DNA of 64,000 bases from Actinospica sp035552695 (GTDB lineage Bacteria; Actinomycetota; Actinomycetes; Streptomycetales; Catenulisporaceae): positions 1 through 64,000 of the forward strand of contig NZ_DASZKT010000043.1 in NCBI RefSeq assembly GCF_035552695.1, in the 5' to 3' direction. Made by a program: the position numbers and the translations under genes. This document shows, piece after piece, positions 1 through 8,105 of this stretch. A model generated the notes under the pieces. That model was not told where the DNA came from, did not search any database, and was given only the letters and a program-made list of their open reading frames with translations. Each line of letters starts with the position of its first letter. The stretch's first letter is position 1.

Positions 1-1336
1 GGTCATCCTGGACGTTGTCATCGTTCTTGTCATCGTGTCCATCGGCGGGTTCTTCGCCTCCGCGGAGATGGCCCTGATCTCGCTGCGCGAGGGCCAGGTG
101 CGGTCACTCGCCAAGCGCGGCAGGCGCGGGGCGACGGCGGCCAAGCTGGCCTCCGATCCCAACCGGTTCCTAGCGTCCGTGCAGATCGGCACGACCCTCG
201 CGACGCTGGTCACCGGCGCCTACGGCGCCGACACGCTGGCCGGACTGCTGCGCGACTGGCTGGTCAGGCAGGGTCTGGGCCACGACGCGGCGGCGCCGCT
301 TGCGTTCGCCATCGTGACCGTCTGCATCACCTTCCTCACCCTGGTGTTCAGCGAGCTCGCGCCGAAGCGCCTGGCGCTGCAGCGCACCGTGCGGATCGCG
401 TTGTTCGCCGCGCCGACGCTTGACGTGATCTCCCGGCTGGCGCGGCCCGTCGTCTGGCTGCTCTCCGTCTCGGTCAACGTGGTGGTCAGGCTGCTCGGTG
501 CCGACCCGCGCCAGGGCCGCCAGGCGATGACGGAACAAGAGGTGCGCGAATTGGTCGCGGGCACGCAGACGCTGAGCGTGGACGAGCGGCGCATCGTCGG
601 TGAGGTCTTCGACGCGGGCAAGCGGCAGATCCGCGAGGTACTGCGGCCGCGCACCGAGGTCGAGTTCCTGGCGGCGGGCACCACGGTCGGCGAGGCCGCG
701 CGGATCGCCTCGAGCGTGCCGTACTCGCGGCTGCCGGTCTACCAGGGCTCGTATGACAACGTCGTCGGCTTCGTGCACATCAGGGACCTGCTCGGCCCGG
801 CCGCGCCGGACAAGGCGGCGCTTGTCGACCAGGTGGTCAGGCCGATCAAGTTCCTGCCGATCAGCAAGACGGTGCTTTCCGCGCTGTCGGAGATGCGCCG
901 TGAGCGCGCGCACCTGGCGATCGTGGTCGACGAGTACGGCGGCACCGCCGGCATCGTCACCCTCGAGGACCTGGTCGAGGAGCTCATCGGCGACATCAGG
1001 GACGAGTACGACACTGGCGAGGCTCCGGCCACCAAGCTGCCGCAGGGCGAGGTCGAGGTGGACGGCCTGCTCAACCTCGATGAGTTCGCCGAGCAGACCT
1101 CGATCAGGCTGCCGGAAGGCCCCTACGAGACGGTGGCGGGCTACGTGCTCGCGGCACTCGGCGAGCTCCCGGCGCCCGGCGACGCGGTCGAGATCCCCGG
1201 GTACACGATCACCGTGACCGAGATGGACGGCCGCCGGATCGCCCGCCTCCGCGTCACGCCGCTCCCTGAGCCGGCGCCAGAGCCTGGCACGCAACCGGAG
1301 CTAACCGGGGGCAGCACCGCGGAGGGCGCCTCCTAG
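1..1336 (+). CDS. CNNM/HlyC-CorC family membrane protein with CBS pair (5' truncated)
   Basis: The reading frame is open to the window edge and enters inside a hydrophobic segment, so the start lies just outside. Comparison with the paralogue at 53362-54726 suggests only a few residues are missing. Visible parts are an N-terminal CNNM (DUF21) transmembrane domain with the conserved stretch EMALISLREGQ, a tandem CBS region (SRLPVYQG, then VVDEYGGTAGIVTLEDLVEE) and a C-terminal CorC/HlyC-type domain containing GLLNLDEFAE. The family sits in the cytoplasmic membrane and is linked to Mg2+/Co2+ transport or efflux; the old hemolysin name is historical. The acidic tail after about residue 410 is low complexity. 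Family assignment is firm; the substrate is not known. Confidence 0.9.
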   Translation, partial: VILDVVIVLVIVSIGGFFASAEMALISLREGQVRSLAKRGRRGATAAKLASDPNRFLASVQIGTTLATLVTGAYGADTLAGLLRDWLVRQGLGHDAAAPLAFAIVTVCITFLTLVFSELAPKRLALQRTVRIALFAAPTLDVISRLARPVVWLLSVSVNVVVRLLGADPRQGRQAMTEQEVRELVAGTQTLSVDERRIVGEVFDAGKRQIREVLRPRTEVEFLAAGTTVGEAARIASSVPYSRLPVYQGSYDNVVGFVHIRDLLGPAAPDKAALVDQVVRPIKFLPISKTVLSALSEMRRERAHLAIVVDEYGGTAGIVTLEDLVEELIGDIRDEYDTGEAPATKLPQGEVEVDGLLNLDEFAEQTSIRLPEGPYETVAGYVLAALGELPAPGDAVEIPGYTITVTEMDGRRIARLRVTPLPEPAPEPGTQPELTGGSTAEGAS

Positions 1337-1375
1337 GGCGCCCACGCAAGACCCGCGTCCCCCGTCCACGGCAAC

Positions 1376-1381
1376 TACACT
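1376..1381 (+). promoter_or_regulatory. Putative -10 element of guaA
   Basis: TACACT fits the actinobacterial -10 pattern TAnnnT and would give a 5' leader of about 35 nt before the chosen guaA start. No convincing -35 is visible. Prediction only. Confidence 0.35.
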
Positions 1382-1422
1382 GTGCCCCTACACGGGGAAA
1401 CGCCCTGGTGGAAGGGATAGGT

Positions 1423-3012
1423 GTGTCCGGACCTGGTGGGTTTGACACCGTTCTGGTCGTTGACTTCGGTGCGCAGTATGCCCAGCTCATCGCCCGCCGC
1501 GTACGGGAGTGCCACGTCTACTCGGAGATCGTGCCTTCCACGATGCCGGTGAGCGAGATGCTGGCCAAGCACCCGAAGGCGATCATCCTGTCCGGCGGGC
1601 CCGCGTCGGTTTACGTCGAGGGGGCGCCGGCGGCGCCCGAGGGGCTGTTCGACGCGGGCGTGCCGGTCTTCGGCATCTGCTACGGGCACCAGGTGCTTGT
1701 CCGCGAGCTTGGCGGCACGGTCGAGCGGACCGGCGCGGCCGAGTACGGCGGCACGCCGCTGCACGTCCTGGGCGGGCCGGGTCAGAGCGCAGGCGGCCTG
1801 CTCCTCGCGGGGCTCGGCCCGGAGCTCAGCGTGTGGATGTCACACGGTGACACCTCGACCGCCGCGCCGCCGGGGTTCACGGTTACGGCGCAGACCGCGG
1901 CGACGCCAGCGGCGGCGGTCGAGGACAGGGAGCGCGGCCTGTACGGCGTGCAGTTCCACCCCGAGGTGATGCACACCGAGTACGGCACCAAGGTGCTGCG
2001 CCGCTTCCTCGACGCGGCGGGCTGCCGCCCGACGTGGACGATGCTGAACATCGTCGAGGAGCAGACCGAGCGGATCAGGGAGCAGGTCGGCGACGGCCGT
2101 GCGATCTGCGGGCTGTCAGGCGGCGTCGACTCCGCGGTCGCGGCGGCCCTGGTCCAGCGCGCTATCGGTGACCGGCTGACCTGCGTGTTCGTGGACCACG
2201 GGCTGCTGCGCAAGGGCGAGGCCGAGCAGGTGGAGCGGGACTTCGTCGCGGCCACCGGCGTCTCGCTGAAGGTGGTGGACGCGCGCCGCCGCTTCCTGGA
2301 CGCACTCGCCGGGGTGAGCGACCCGGAGGAGAAGCGCAAGATCATCGGGCGCGAGTTCATCCGCGTCTTCGAGCAGGCCGAGCGGGAGATCCTGGCCGAT
2401 GCCGCGGCCGGCGGCGAGGCCGTCGAGTTCCTGGTGCAGGGCACGCTCTACCCGGACGTAGTCGAGTCCGGCGGCGGCGCGGGCACCGCGAACATCAAGT
2501 CGCACCACAACGTCGGCGGCCTGCCGGAGGACCTGCAGTTCAAGCTGATCGAGCCGCTGCGCAAGCTGTTCAAGGACGAGGTGCGCAAGGTCGGCGCGGA
2601 GCTCGGCCTGCCGGGCGAGATCGTGGGCCGGCAGCCGTTCCCCGGGCCCGGCCTCGGCATCCGGATCGTCGGCGAGGTCACCGAGGAGCGGCTCGACCTG
2701 CTGCGCGAGGCGGACGCGATCGCGCGCGCGGAGCTGACCGCGGCGGGCCTGGACGAGGAGATCTGGCAGTGCCCGGTGGTGCTGCTCGCCGACGTGCGCT
2801 CGGTGGGCGTGCAGGGCGACGGCCGCACCTACGGCCACCCGATCGTGCTGCGTCCGGTCTCCTCCGAGGACGCGATGACGGCGGACTGGACCCGGCTGCC
2901 CTACGAGGTGCTGGCCAAGATCTCCACCCGGATCACCAACGAGGTGCCGGGCGTGAACCGCGTCGTGCTGGACGCCACCTCGAAGCCTCCGGCCACCATC
3001 GAGTGGGAATAG
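1423..3012 (+). CDS. guaA: GMP synthase (glutamine-hydrolysing)
   Basis: Converts XMP to GMP using glutamine and ATP, the last step of guanine nucleotide synthesis, in the cytosol. An N-terminal class I glutamine amidotransferase domain carries the nucleophile elbow GICYGHQ and the His/Glu pair in FHPEVMHTE. It is followed by the ATP pyrophosphatase domain with the P-loop LSGGVDSAVAAAL and the C-terminal dimerisation domain ending in PPATIEWE. An in-frame GTG at 1408 is possible, but GAAGGG at 1411-1416 sits at normal Shine-Dalgarno distance from GTG 1423, giving a 529-aa protein of typical length. The gene appears to be transcribed alone and is followed within 53 nt by a membrane protein gene. 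Confidence 0.96.
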   Translation: MSGPGGFDTVLVVDFGAQYAQLIARRVRECHVYSEIVPSTMPVSEMLAKHPKAIILSGGPASVYVEGAPAAPEGLFDAGVPVFGICYGHQVLVRELGGTVERTGAAEYGGTPLHVLGGPGQSAGGLLLAGLGPELSVWMSHGDTSTAAPPGFTVTAQTAATPAAAVEDRERGLYGVQFHPEVMHTEYGTKVLRRFLDAAGCRPTWTMLNIVEEQTERIREQVGDGRAICGLSGGVDSAVAAALVQRAIGDRLTCVFVDHGLLRKGEAEQVERDFVAATGVSLKVVDARRRFLDALAGVSDPEEKRKIIGREFIRVFEQAEREILADAAAGGEAVEFLVQGTLYPDVVESGGGAGTANIKSHHNVGGLPEDLQFKLIEPLRKLFKDEVRKVGAELGLPGEIVGRQPFPGPGLGIRIVGEVTEERLDLLREADAIARAELTAAGLDEEIWQCPVVLLADVRSVGVQGDGRTYGHPIVLRPVSSEDAMTADWTRLPYEVLAKISTRITNEVPGVNRVVLDATSKPPATIEWE

Positions 3013-3064
3013 GTGTAATCTCAGCGCCCGAATGAGGATTCTGCCCGGTGGAGGGGATTTCGCG

Positions 3065-4303
3065 GTGGTGCAAGGCCCGGAGAGCCATGCGGGCGCTCGT
3101 CAGGAGTACGAGCGGGAGCTGGCCGAATTCGCCGAGCGCTGCCGCGAGTTCGCGCAGAACGAGGGCGTGCCGGCCGCGCTGTCCCACTCGGAGAGCGGTG
3201 CCCGGCAGTGGATCTCAGACGAGCTGAGCCGCCGCGCGCAGCGGCTCGCGGTGGCCGCGCGGGCCGAGAACTCGGCCTGGCTGGCGCTCGTCGGGCGCTG
3301 GACGATGCGCGGCAGCTGGATCCTCGGCGGGCTGGTCGTCGTGGTCGACCTGGCCACGCTGCCGGTCTCCGGATCCTGGACGCTGCCGCACACCGCCGTG
3401 CTGCTCGCGTTCGCCGCCCTGGCCGCGCTGGTCTCCGGGTTGAGCCTGGTGCACAGCGAGGTGGGCGGCGTGCTCTGCTTCATGGTCGGCGCGGACGGGC
3501 GGCTGTCCCCGGCCAAGGCGCTCGGCCTGCTGTGGGGCGCGGCGCTGAGCACGGCGCTGGTCTACTTCGCCGTCGCGGACTTCGCGGCCGGCACCTCGAC
3601 CGAGCGCTCTGATATCAGTGCCGCGATCTCGCATCCGCGCTGGGAGTATCTGGCGCTGCTGATCGCCCCGATCGTCGTGTCCATCGTCACGAACGCGGTC
3701 GCCGCGGCGCGGATGCGTCGCCGGGCGGTGCCCTACCTGCCGGGCCAGCGGGCGCAGTTGCGGGACCTGGCGCTCGACGAGACCGGCGTCGGTTCGGTCG
3801 CCTCGGCGGTGTGGCTGCCCTCGTACCTGGCGGCCGTGCTGTTCCTGATCGCGGGACTGGCTAAGAACCCTTACGAACTCCCGCAACTGCCCGCGATCGT
3901 CGTGTGGATCTCGCTGGCCGCCGCGGTGCTCTACGCCGCGGTGCGGCTGATCGAGTCGCGGCAGCCGGTGCTCGTCTCGGTGGTCCGGGTGCGTCCGGCG
4001 GGCGGTCTCGACGGGCCGATCCGGCAGGGCGACGAGATCGAGATCAGGGGCCTGGGTTTCGTGCCCCCGGCCGCCGCCGAGCCGGACCAGCTCGCCCGGA
4101 TAGTCGTGAAGCTCGGGCCCATCCACATACACGTGCCGCTCGTTCCGGGCGCCGAGGGCGGTTTCAGCAATCCGACGGACAGCTCCGTCACCGTGCCCAT
4201 CCCGTACGACGTGGATCCGGGACCGTGGACGGTGCGCGTGGTGACGGCCGCGGGCCTGGAGACGGACGACTATCCGCTGGACATCGCCGCCGCCGAGGAC
4301 TGA
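3065..4303 (+). CDS. Multi-pass membrane protein of unknown function
   Basis: About 412 aa. I do not recognise the family. The N-terminal 75 residues are charged and probably helical. Two hydrophobic helices follow (around RGSWILGGLVVVVDLATL and HTAVLLAFAALAALVSGL), then at least four more to about residue 300. The last 100 residues are soluble and beta-rich, with a pattern resembling an IPT/TIG-like sandwich (VVRVRPAGG, IEIRGLGF, GPWTVRVVTAAGL). An ATG lies at 3032, but GGAGGGG at about 3050 is well placed for GTG 3065 (or 3068), so I prefer the later start. It lies 52 nt after guaA and may be co-transcribed with it. Confidence 0.75.
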   Translation: MVQGPESHAGARQEYERELAEFAERCREFAQNEGVPAALSHSESGARQWISDELSRRAQRLAVAARAENSAWLALVGRWTMRGSWILGGLVVVVDLATLPVSGSWTLPHTAVLLAFAALAALVSGLSLVHSEVGGVLCFMVGADGRLSPAKALGLLWGAALSTALVYFAVADFAAGTSTERSDISAAISHPRWEYLALLIAPIVVSIVTNAVAAARMRRRAVPYLPGQRAQLRDLALDETGVGSVASAVWLPSYLAAVLFLIAGLAKNPYELPQLPAIVVWISLAAAVLYAAVRLIESRQPVLVSVVRVRPAGGLDGPIRQGDEIEIRGLGFVPPAAAEPDQLARIVVKLGPIHIHVPLVPGAEGGFSNPTDSSVTVPIPYDVDPGPWTVRVVTAAGLETDDYPLDIAAAED

Positions 4304-4335
4304 CGCGGCACCGAGGCCGTCACCCGCCCACGTGC

Positions 4336-4545
4336 TCAGCGCCGCCTGCGGGTGATCGCGCCGACCACCCACGCCAGCCCGAGGCCGAGCACCAGGACCG
4401 ATCCGGTCCACTGCGCCGCGGCGTGCAGGTGGCCGTCGGAGGACAGCAGGTACACCAGCCCGATCCCGATGAACACCAGGCCCGCCGTGATGGACGCGGC
4501 ATCCGGCCGAATCCGGGTGTGGTTCTTGTTCTCGGTCTCCATCAT
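4336..4545 (-). CDS. Small two-helix membrane protein
   Basis: 69 aa with two hydrophobic segments (ASITAGLVFIGIGLVYLL and WTGSVLVLGLGLAWVVGAI) and an Arg-rich C-terminus, which suggests a small cytoplasmic-membrane protein. Its start shares one base with the stop of the upstream PspC/LiaF-like gene (TGATG arrangement), so the two are translationally coupled and probably work together. No known domain is recognisable. Similar tiny membrane proteins follow PspC genes in other actinomycetes. Confidence 0.7.
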   Translation of the reverse strand: MMETENKNHTRIRPDAASITAGLVFIGIGLVYLLSSDGHLHAAAQWTGSVLVLGLGLAWVVGAITRRRR

Positions 4546-5786
4546 CAGTTCCCTGTTCCGATGTTCACGTCGCCGATGCCGACCTTCAGGTCGAGCACGA
4601 TGGTGCCCTGGGCCTTGCCCTGCGCCGGGATGGTGAAGTTCCGGTCCACGTTCATGCCGCTGTCGCGGTTGGTGCCGTAGACGTTCAGCTCCGGCTGGCC
4701 GTCGTCGGACACCATGCCGACGTCGGTGTGCGTGTGGATCGTGACGGTCACGTCCGTCGGCAGCACGACCTGCAGGTCCCCGATGCCGACCTGCGCCTTC
4801 GTCGTGACCGTATTGCCGACGCCCGGCTGCACGCTCGACAGGTCCAGCGAACCGTCACCGACCGCGAGCTGGTACGAGGGCTGGATGGCGGCCGCCGAAG
4901 TGGGCGTCCAGCTCTCGTCGCCGACGGTGCCGTGCAGCGGGACGCCGACCGCGGCGAGCGCGATCAACGGGACCGCCACGACGAGGCCGATCGGCACCAG
5001 CGCGGTCGTCTTGCCGAACACGCCGCCGACCACCATGCCCGCGCCGAGCAGCAGCAGCACCAGCGCGCCGCCGGACAGCCAGCTGAGGCTGATCAGGCCG
5101 GCCGCGTCCAGCACGCCGAGCACGCCGGTGGCCGCGAGCAGGCTGGCCAGCACGAGCCCGCCGTAGCCGCGCCGCCGTACCCGCTCGGGCGCGGCCGTCT
5201 CGGCGAACGCGGGCGGCGGCGCGTCCTGCGGGCCGGCCTCCCCGAAGGCGTTGAACGCGTTGACCTCGGGCTCCGCCGACGGCTCCCCACCGCCCGTCGT
5301 CGTGCCCTGCGATCCCTCCACCGGCTGCTGCCACCAGGTCGGCGGCTGCTCCGGCGAGTTCGTCCCCGCGCCGCGGCCGAGCTTGACGTCGCCGCGCCAG
5401 ATCAGCACGCCGACCACCGCCGCCGCGAGCATCCACAGCGGCCACATGTTCGACACGCCCTGGGTCAGCGCGCGCAGCGACACCAGCGCCCCGGCGCCGA
5501 GGCCGAGCGTGACCGCGACCGCGATCAGCGGGTTGCTGCCGATCAGCACGCGGTGCACCGCGGAGCGGTCCGCCCCTTCCCGCGGCAGGAACAGCCAGGC
5601 GGCGGCGTACGCCAGCAGGCCGATGCCGCCGACGAAGGAGAGCACCGCGAACAGGATGCGGAAGACCACGGGGTCGATGTCCAGGTGTCGGCCGAGCCCC
5701 CCGCACACGCCCGCGATGACCTTCGAGCGCCGGTCTCGGCGCAGCGGGCCACGCGCGGCGTGGCCTCTCGTAGTCTCTTCGCTCAT
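4545..5786 (-). CDS. PspC-domain membrane protein with LiaF-like C-terminal domain
   Basis: 413 aa. Residues about 15-75 form a PspC domain (VIAGVCGGLGRHLDIDPVVFRILFA and the following helix). A Pro/Gly-rich linker and several transmembrane helices follow. The C-terminal region (after GDGSLDLS, with VGIGDLQVVLPTDV and LKVGIGDVNIGTGN) has the repetitive beta pattern of LiaF/DUF4097-type domains. Such proteins act in envelope-stress sensing at the membrane and often modulate a neighbouring histidine kinase. The divergent kinase at 5933 also begins with a PspC domain, which supports a shared role. Transcribed together with the 69-aa protein downstream. Confidence 0.85.
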   Translation of the reverse strand: MSEETTRGHAARGPLRRDRRSKVIAGVCGGLGRHLDIDPVVFRILFAVLSFVGGIGLLAYAAAWLFLPREGADRSAVHRVLIGSNPLIAVAVTLGLGAGALVSLRALTQGVSNMWPLWMLAAAVVGVLIWRGDVKLGRGAGTNSPEQPPTWWQQPVEGSQGTTTGGGEPSAEPEVNAFNAFGEAGPQDAPPPAFAETAAPERVRRRGYGGLVLASLLAATGVLGVLDAAGLISLSWLSGGALVLLLLGAGMVVGGVFGKTTALVPIGLVVAVPLIALAAVGVPLHGTVGDESWTPTSAAAIQPSYQLAVGDGSLDLSSVQPGVGNTVTTKAQVGIGDLQVVLPTDVTVTIHTHTDVGMVSDDGQPELNVYGTNRDSGMNVDRNFTIPAQGKAQGTIVLDLKVGIGDVNIGTGN

Positions 5787-5932
5787 GGTGACCAGGATTC
5801 TGGATCGGAGGGGTCGGCAGCCATTGGGGACAGCCCGGAACGCACCCTGGAATCCGCCGGCCGCGGTCTCAGGGTACGTCTCGGGGTCAATCCCCGATGC
5901 CCGGCGAGGTTCGCGCGTGTGACCATGATGGG

Positions 5933-7279
5933 GTGATGTCGCCGCCCCTGCCCGAGGACACCCGCCGCCTGCGTCGCTCCCGCCGGGGACGGCTCGCCGG
6001 CGGGATCTGCCGCGGGCTGTCGCTGCACCTCGGCGCGAACGTGTGGCTGGTCCGGCTGCTGTTCGTCCTGTTCACCTGGATCGGCGGCCTCGGCGTGCTG
6101 ACGTACGCCGCGTTCTGGATCTTCGTCCCGCTCGGCGACATCCCCGAGGAAGATCGCTCGGCCCCCCGCCCGCAGGTCCGACTGGTGCTGCTCGCACTGA
6201 TCGCCCTCGGCATCCTGCTGCTCTTCGGCCTGCCGATGCGGCACCCGAGCAACTGGCGCACGATCCTGCCGCTGGCGGCCGTGGCCCTCGGGCTCGCGGT
6301 GCTGTGGCGTCAGGCGGACGACGTGCAGCGGGCCGGGGACGGCGGGCCGCGGGCGCGGACCCGGTCCACGACGCACCTCGCGCGCGCGGCCCTCGGCGCG
6401 GCGGTCGCGATCGGCGGCATGATCGCGCTGGCGGACGGCAACAACAGCTGGACCGAGACCGGCCGCACGCTACTGGCCGCCCTCGCCCTGCTGGTCGGCG
6501 CCGGGCTGATCGGCCTGCCGTTCTTCCTCAGGATCCTGCGAGACCTGGCGCACGAGCGCACCGAGCGCGCGCGGTCCCAGGAGCGAGCCGAGGTGGCGGC
6601 CCTGATGCACGACTCCGTCCTGCACACCCTCACCCTGATCCAGCGTCACCACGACGATCCCGCGCAGGTCGCGAGGCTGGCCCGCGCCCAGGAACGTGAG
6701 CTGCGCGAATGGCTCTACGGCGAACGCAAGTCGGCCGCGGAGAGCTTCGCCGAGGCGATCCGCGCGGCGGCGGCCGAGGTCGAGGACCGGCACGGCGCCC
6801 GGCTGGAGGTGGTCTCGGTCGGCGACGCGCCGCTGGATCCACAGCTCGAGGCGTGCGTCGCGGCGGCGCGGGAGGCTATGGTCAATGCGGCGAAGTACGC
6901 GCCCGAGGCACCGATCTCGGTCTACGCCGAGCTCGCTGACGACCGGGTCGAGGTGTTCGTCAAGGACCGCGGCCCCGGCTTCGACCTGGACGCGGTGGCA
7001 CCGGACCGGATGGGCGTGCGCCAGTCGATCCTCGGCCGGATGCGTCGGCACGGCGGCCAGGCGGAGATCCGCACCGCGCCCGGCGAGGGCACCGAGGTGC
7101 GGCTGACGGCCAAGCGCGTGCCGCAGCCGTCCACGGGTCAGTCGTCGGCGCACCAGTCGTCGGCGGGCCAGCAGCAGTCGGCAGGTCAACCGTCGCCGGG
7201 CCAGCCGTCCGGGAACGAGTCGTCCTGGAACAACGAGGAGAGGTCAAGCGGTGCAGAGCGAACCGTCGTCGAGCCCTGA
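5933..7279 (+). CDS. PspC-domain sensor histidine kinase (DesK-like)
   Basis: About 448 aa. It opens with a PspC domain (RLAGGICRGLSLHLGANVWLVRLLF), then several transmembrane helices, a cytoplasmic dimerisation/phosphoacceptor segment with the H-box MHDSVLHTLTLIQ, and an HATPase domain (N-box EAMVNAAKYAP, VKDRGPGFD, GEGTEVRL). A Ser/Gln/Gly-rich low-complexity tail follows. The start is taken at GTG 5933; ATG 5936 is equally possible, and an ATG at 5897 lacks a ribosome-binding site. It overlaps the response regulator gene by 29 nt and faces the PspC/LiaF-like gene across 146 bp, forming a complete envelope-sensing module. The stimulus cannot be read from the sequence. Confidence 0.9.
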   Translation: MMSPPLPEDTRRLRRSRRGRLAGGICRGLSLHLGANVWLVRLLFVLFTWIGGLGVLTYAAFWIFVPLGDIPEEDRSAPRPQVRLVLLALIALGILLLFGLPMRHPSNWRTILPLAAVALGLAVLWRQADDVQRAGDGGPRARTRSTTHLARAALGAAVAIGGMIALADGNNSWTETGRTLLAALALLVGAGLIGLPFFLRILRDLAHERTERARSQERAEVAALMHDSVLHTLTLIQRHHDDPAQVARLARAQERELREWLYGERKSAAESFAEAIRAAAAEVEDRHGARLEVVSVGDAPLDPQLEACVAAAREAMVNAAKYAPEAPISVYAELADDRVEVFVKDRGPGFDLDAVAPDRMGVRQSILGRMRRHGGQAEIRTAPGEGTEVRLTAKRVPQPSTGQSSAHQSSAGQQQSAGQPSPGQPSGNESSWNNEERSSGAERTVVEP

Positions 7280-7991
7280 GGGTCAGGGTGCGGGTGCGGG
7301 ACCGGGCGGCGTCCGCCCGGTCCGGGTGGTCCTGGTGGACGACCACAAGCTCTTCCGCACCGGTGTGCGCGCGGAGCTGGCCGAGGCCGCGCACGGCAGC
7401 GTGGAGATCGTCGGAGAGGCGCAGGACGCCCCCGGAGCCGTGGCCGTCATCGTCGAGCAGCGCCCCGACGTCGTGCTGCTCGACGTGCACCTGCCCGGCG
7501 GCGGCGGCGTCGAGGTGCTGCGCCAGTGCCTGCTCACCGGCGGCGGCCCAGGTAAGGCCTCTGATACGCGCTTCCTCGCGCTGTCCGTGTCGGACGCGGC
7601 CGAGGACGTCATCGGCGTCATCCGCGCCGGCGCCCGCGGCTACGTCACCAAGTCCATCTCCGGCACCGACCTGGTCGACGCCGTGCGCAGGGTCGCCGAG
7701 AACGACGCCGTCTTCTCCCCGAAGCTCGCCGGCTTCGTCCTCGACGCCTTCTCCGGCGCCGCCCCGCCCACCGCGTCCCCCGCCTCCGCGGACGAGGAAC
7801 TCGACCGCCTCACCGCCCGCGAGCGCGAGGTCCTCCGCCTGATCGCCCGCGGCTACGCCTACAAGGAGATCGCCCGCGAGCTGGTCATCTCCGTCAAGAC
7901 CGTAGAGACCCACGTCTCCTCGGTCCTGCGCAAGCTCCAACTCTCGAACCGCTACGAGCTCTCCAGATGGGCCAACGACCGGCGGCTCTAG
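7251..7991 (+). CDS. LuxR/NarL-type response regulator
   Basis: 246 aa. The receiver domain has the acidic pair VDDH, phosphoacceptor Asp in VVLLDVHLP, a Ser at the switch position (LALSVSD) and Lys in YVTKSIS. The C-terminal LuxR helix-turn-helix reads LTAREREVLRLIARG to VETHVSSVLRKL. GTG 7251 is preceded by AGGAGAGG inside the kinase gene, and the genes overlap, so this is the cognate partner of the PspC-domain kinase. Residues 1-20 are a low-complexity Ser/Gly-rich extension. It probably controls the divergent PspC/LiaF-like gene and itself, by analogy with similar systems. Confidence 0.93.
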   Translation: MQSEPSSSPEGQGAGAGPGGVRPVRVVLVDDHKLFRTGVRAELAEAAHGSVEIVGEAQDAPGAVAVIVEQRPDVVLLDVHLPGGGGVEVLRQCLLTGGGPGKASDTRFLALSVSDAAEDVIGVIRAGARGYVTKSISGTDLVDAVRRVAENDAVFSPKLAGFVLDAFSGAAPPTASPASADEELDRLTAREREVLRLIARGYAYKEIARELVISVKTVETHVSSVLRKLQLSNRYELSRWANDRRL

Positions 7992-8010
7992 GGTGCTGCG
8001 GGGAACTCGC

Positions 8011-8064
8011 GGCTCGCGGTTTGGGGTCGGGCCGTAGGCAGGGCCGATCACCAAGCCGCAAGCC
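8011..8064 (+). terminator. Imperfect stem-loop between convergent genes
   Basis: A 14-nt arm at 8011-8024 pairs with 8051-8064 with one mismatch and one G-U wobble around a 26-nt loop. It lies between the response regulator and the convergent condensation-like gene and could act as a terminator. No U-run is present, as is common in actinomycetes. Confidence 0.35.
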
Positions 8065-8105
8065 ATGAGCGTCCCCAAGGCTCCCGCCGCCACCCCGCCC
8101 TATCC

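Noticed and set aside
1408..1422. Earlier GTG start for guaA
   Set aside because: The Shine-Dalgarno lies downstream of it and fits GTG 1423.
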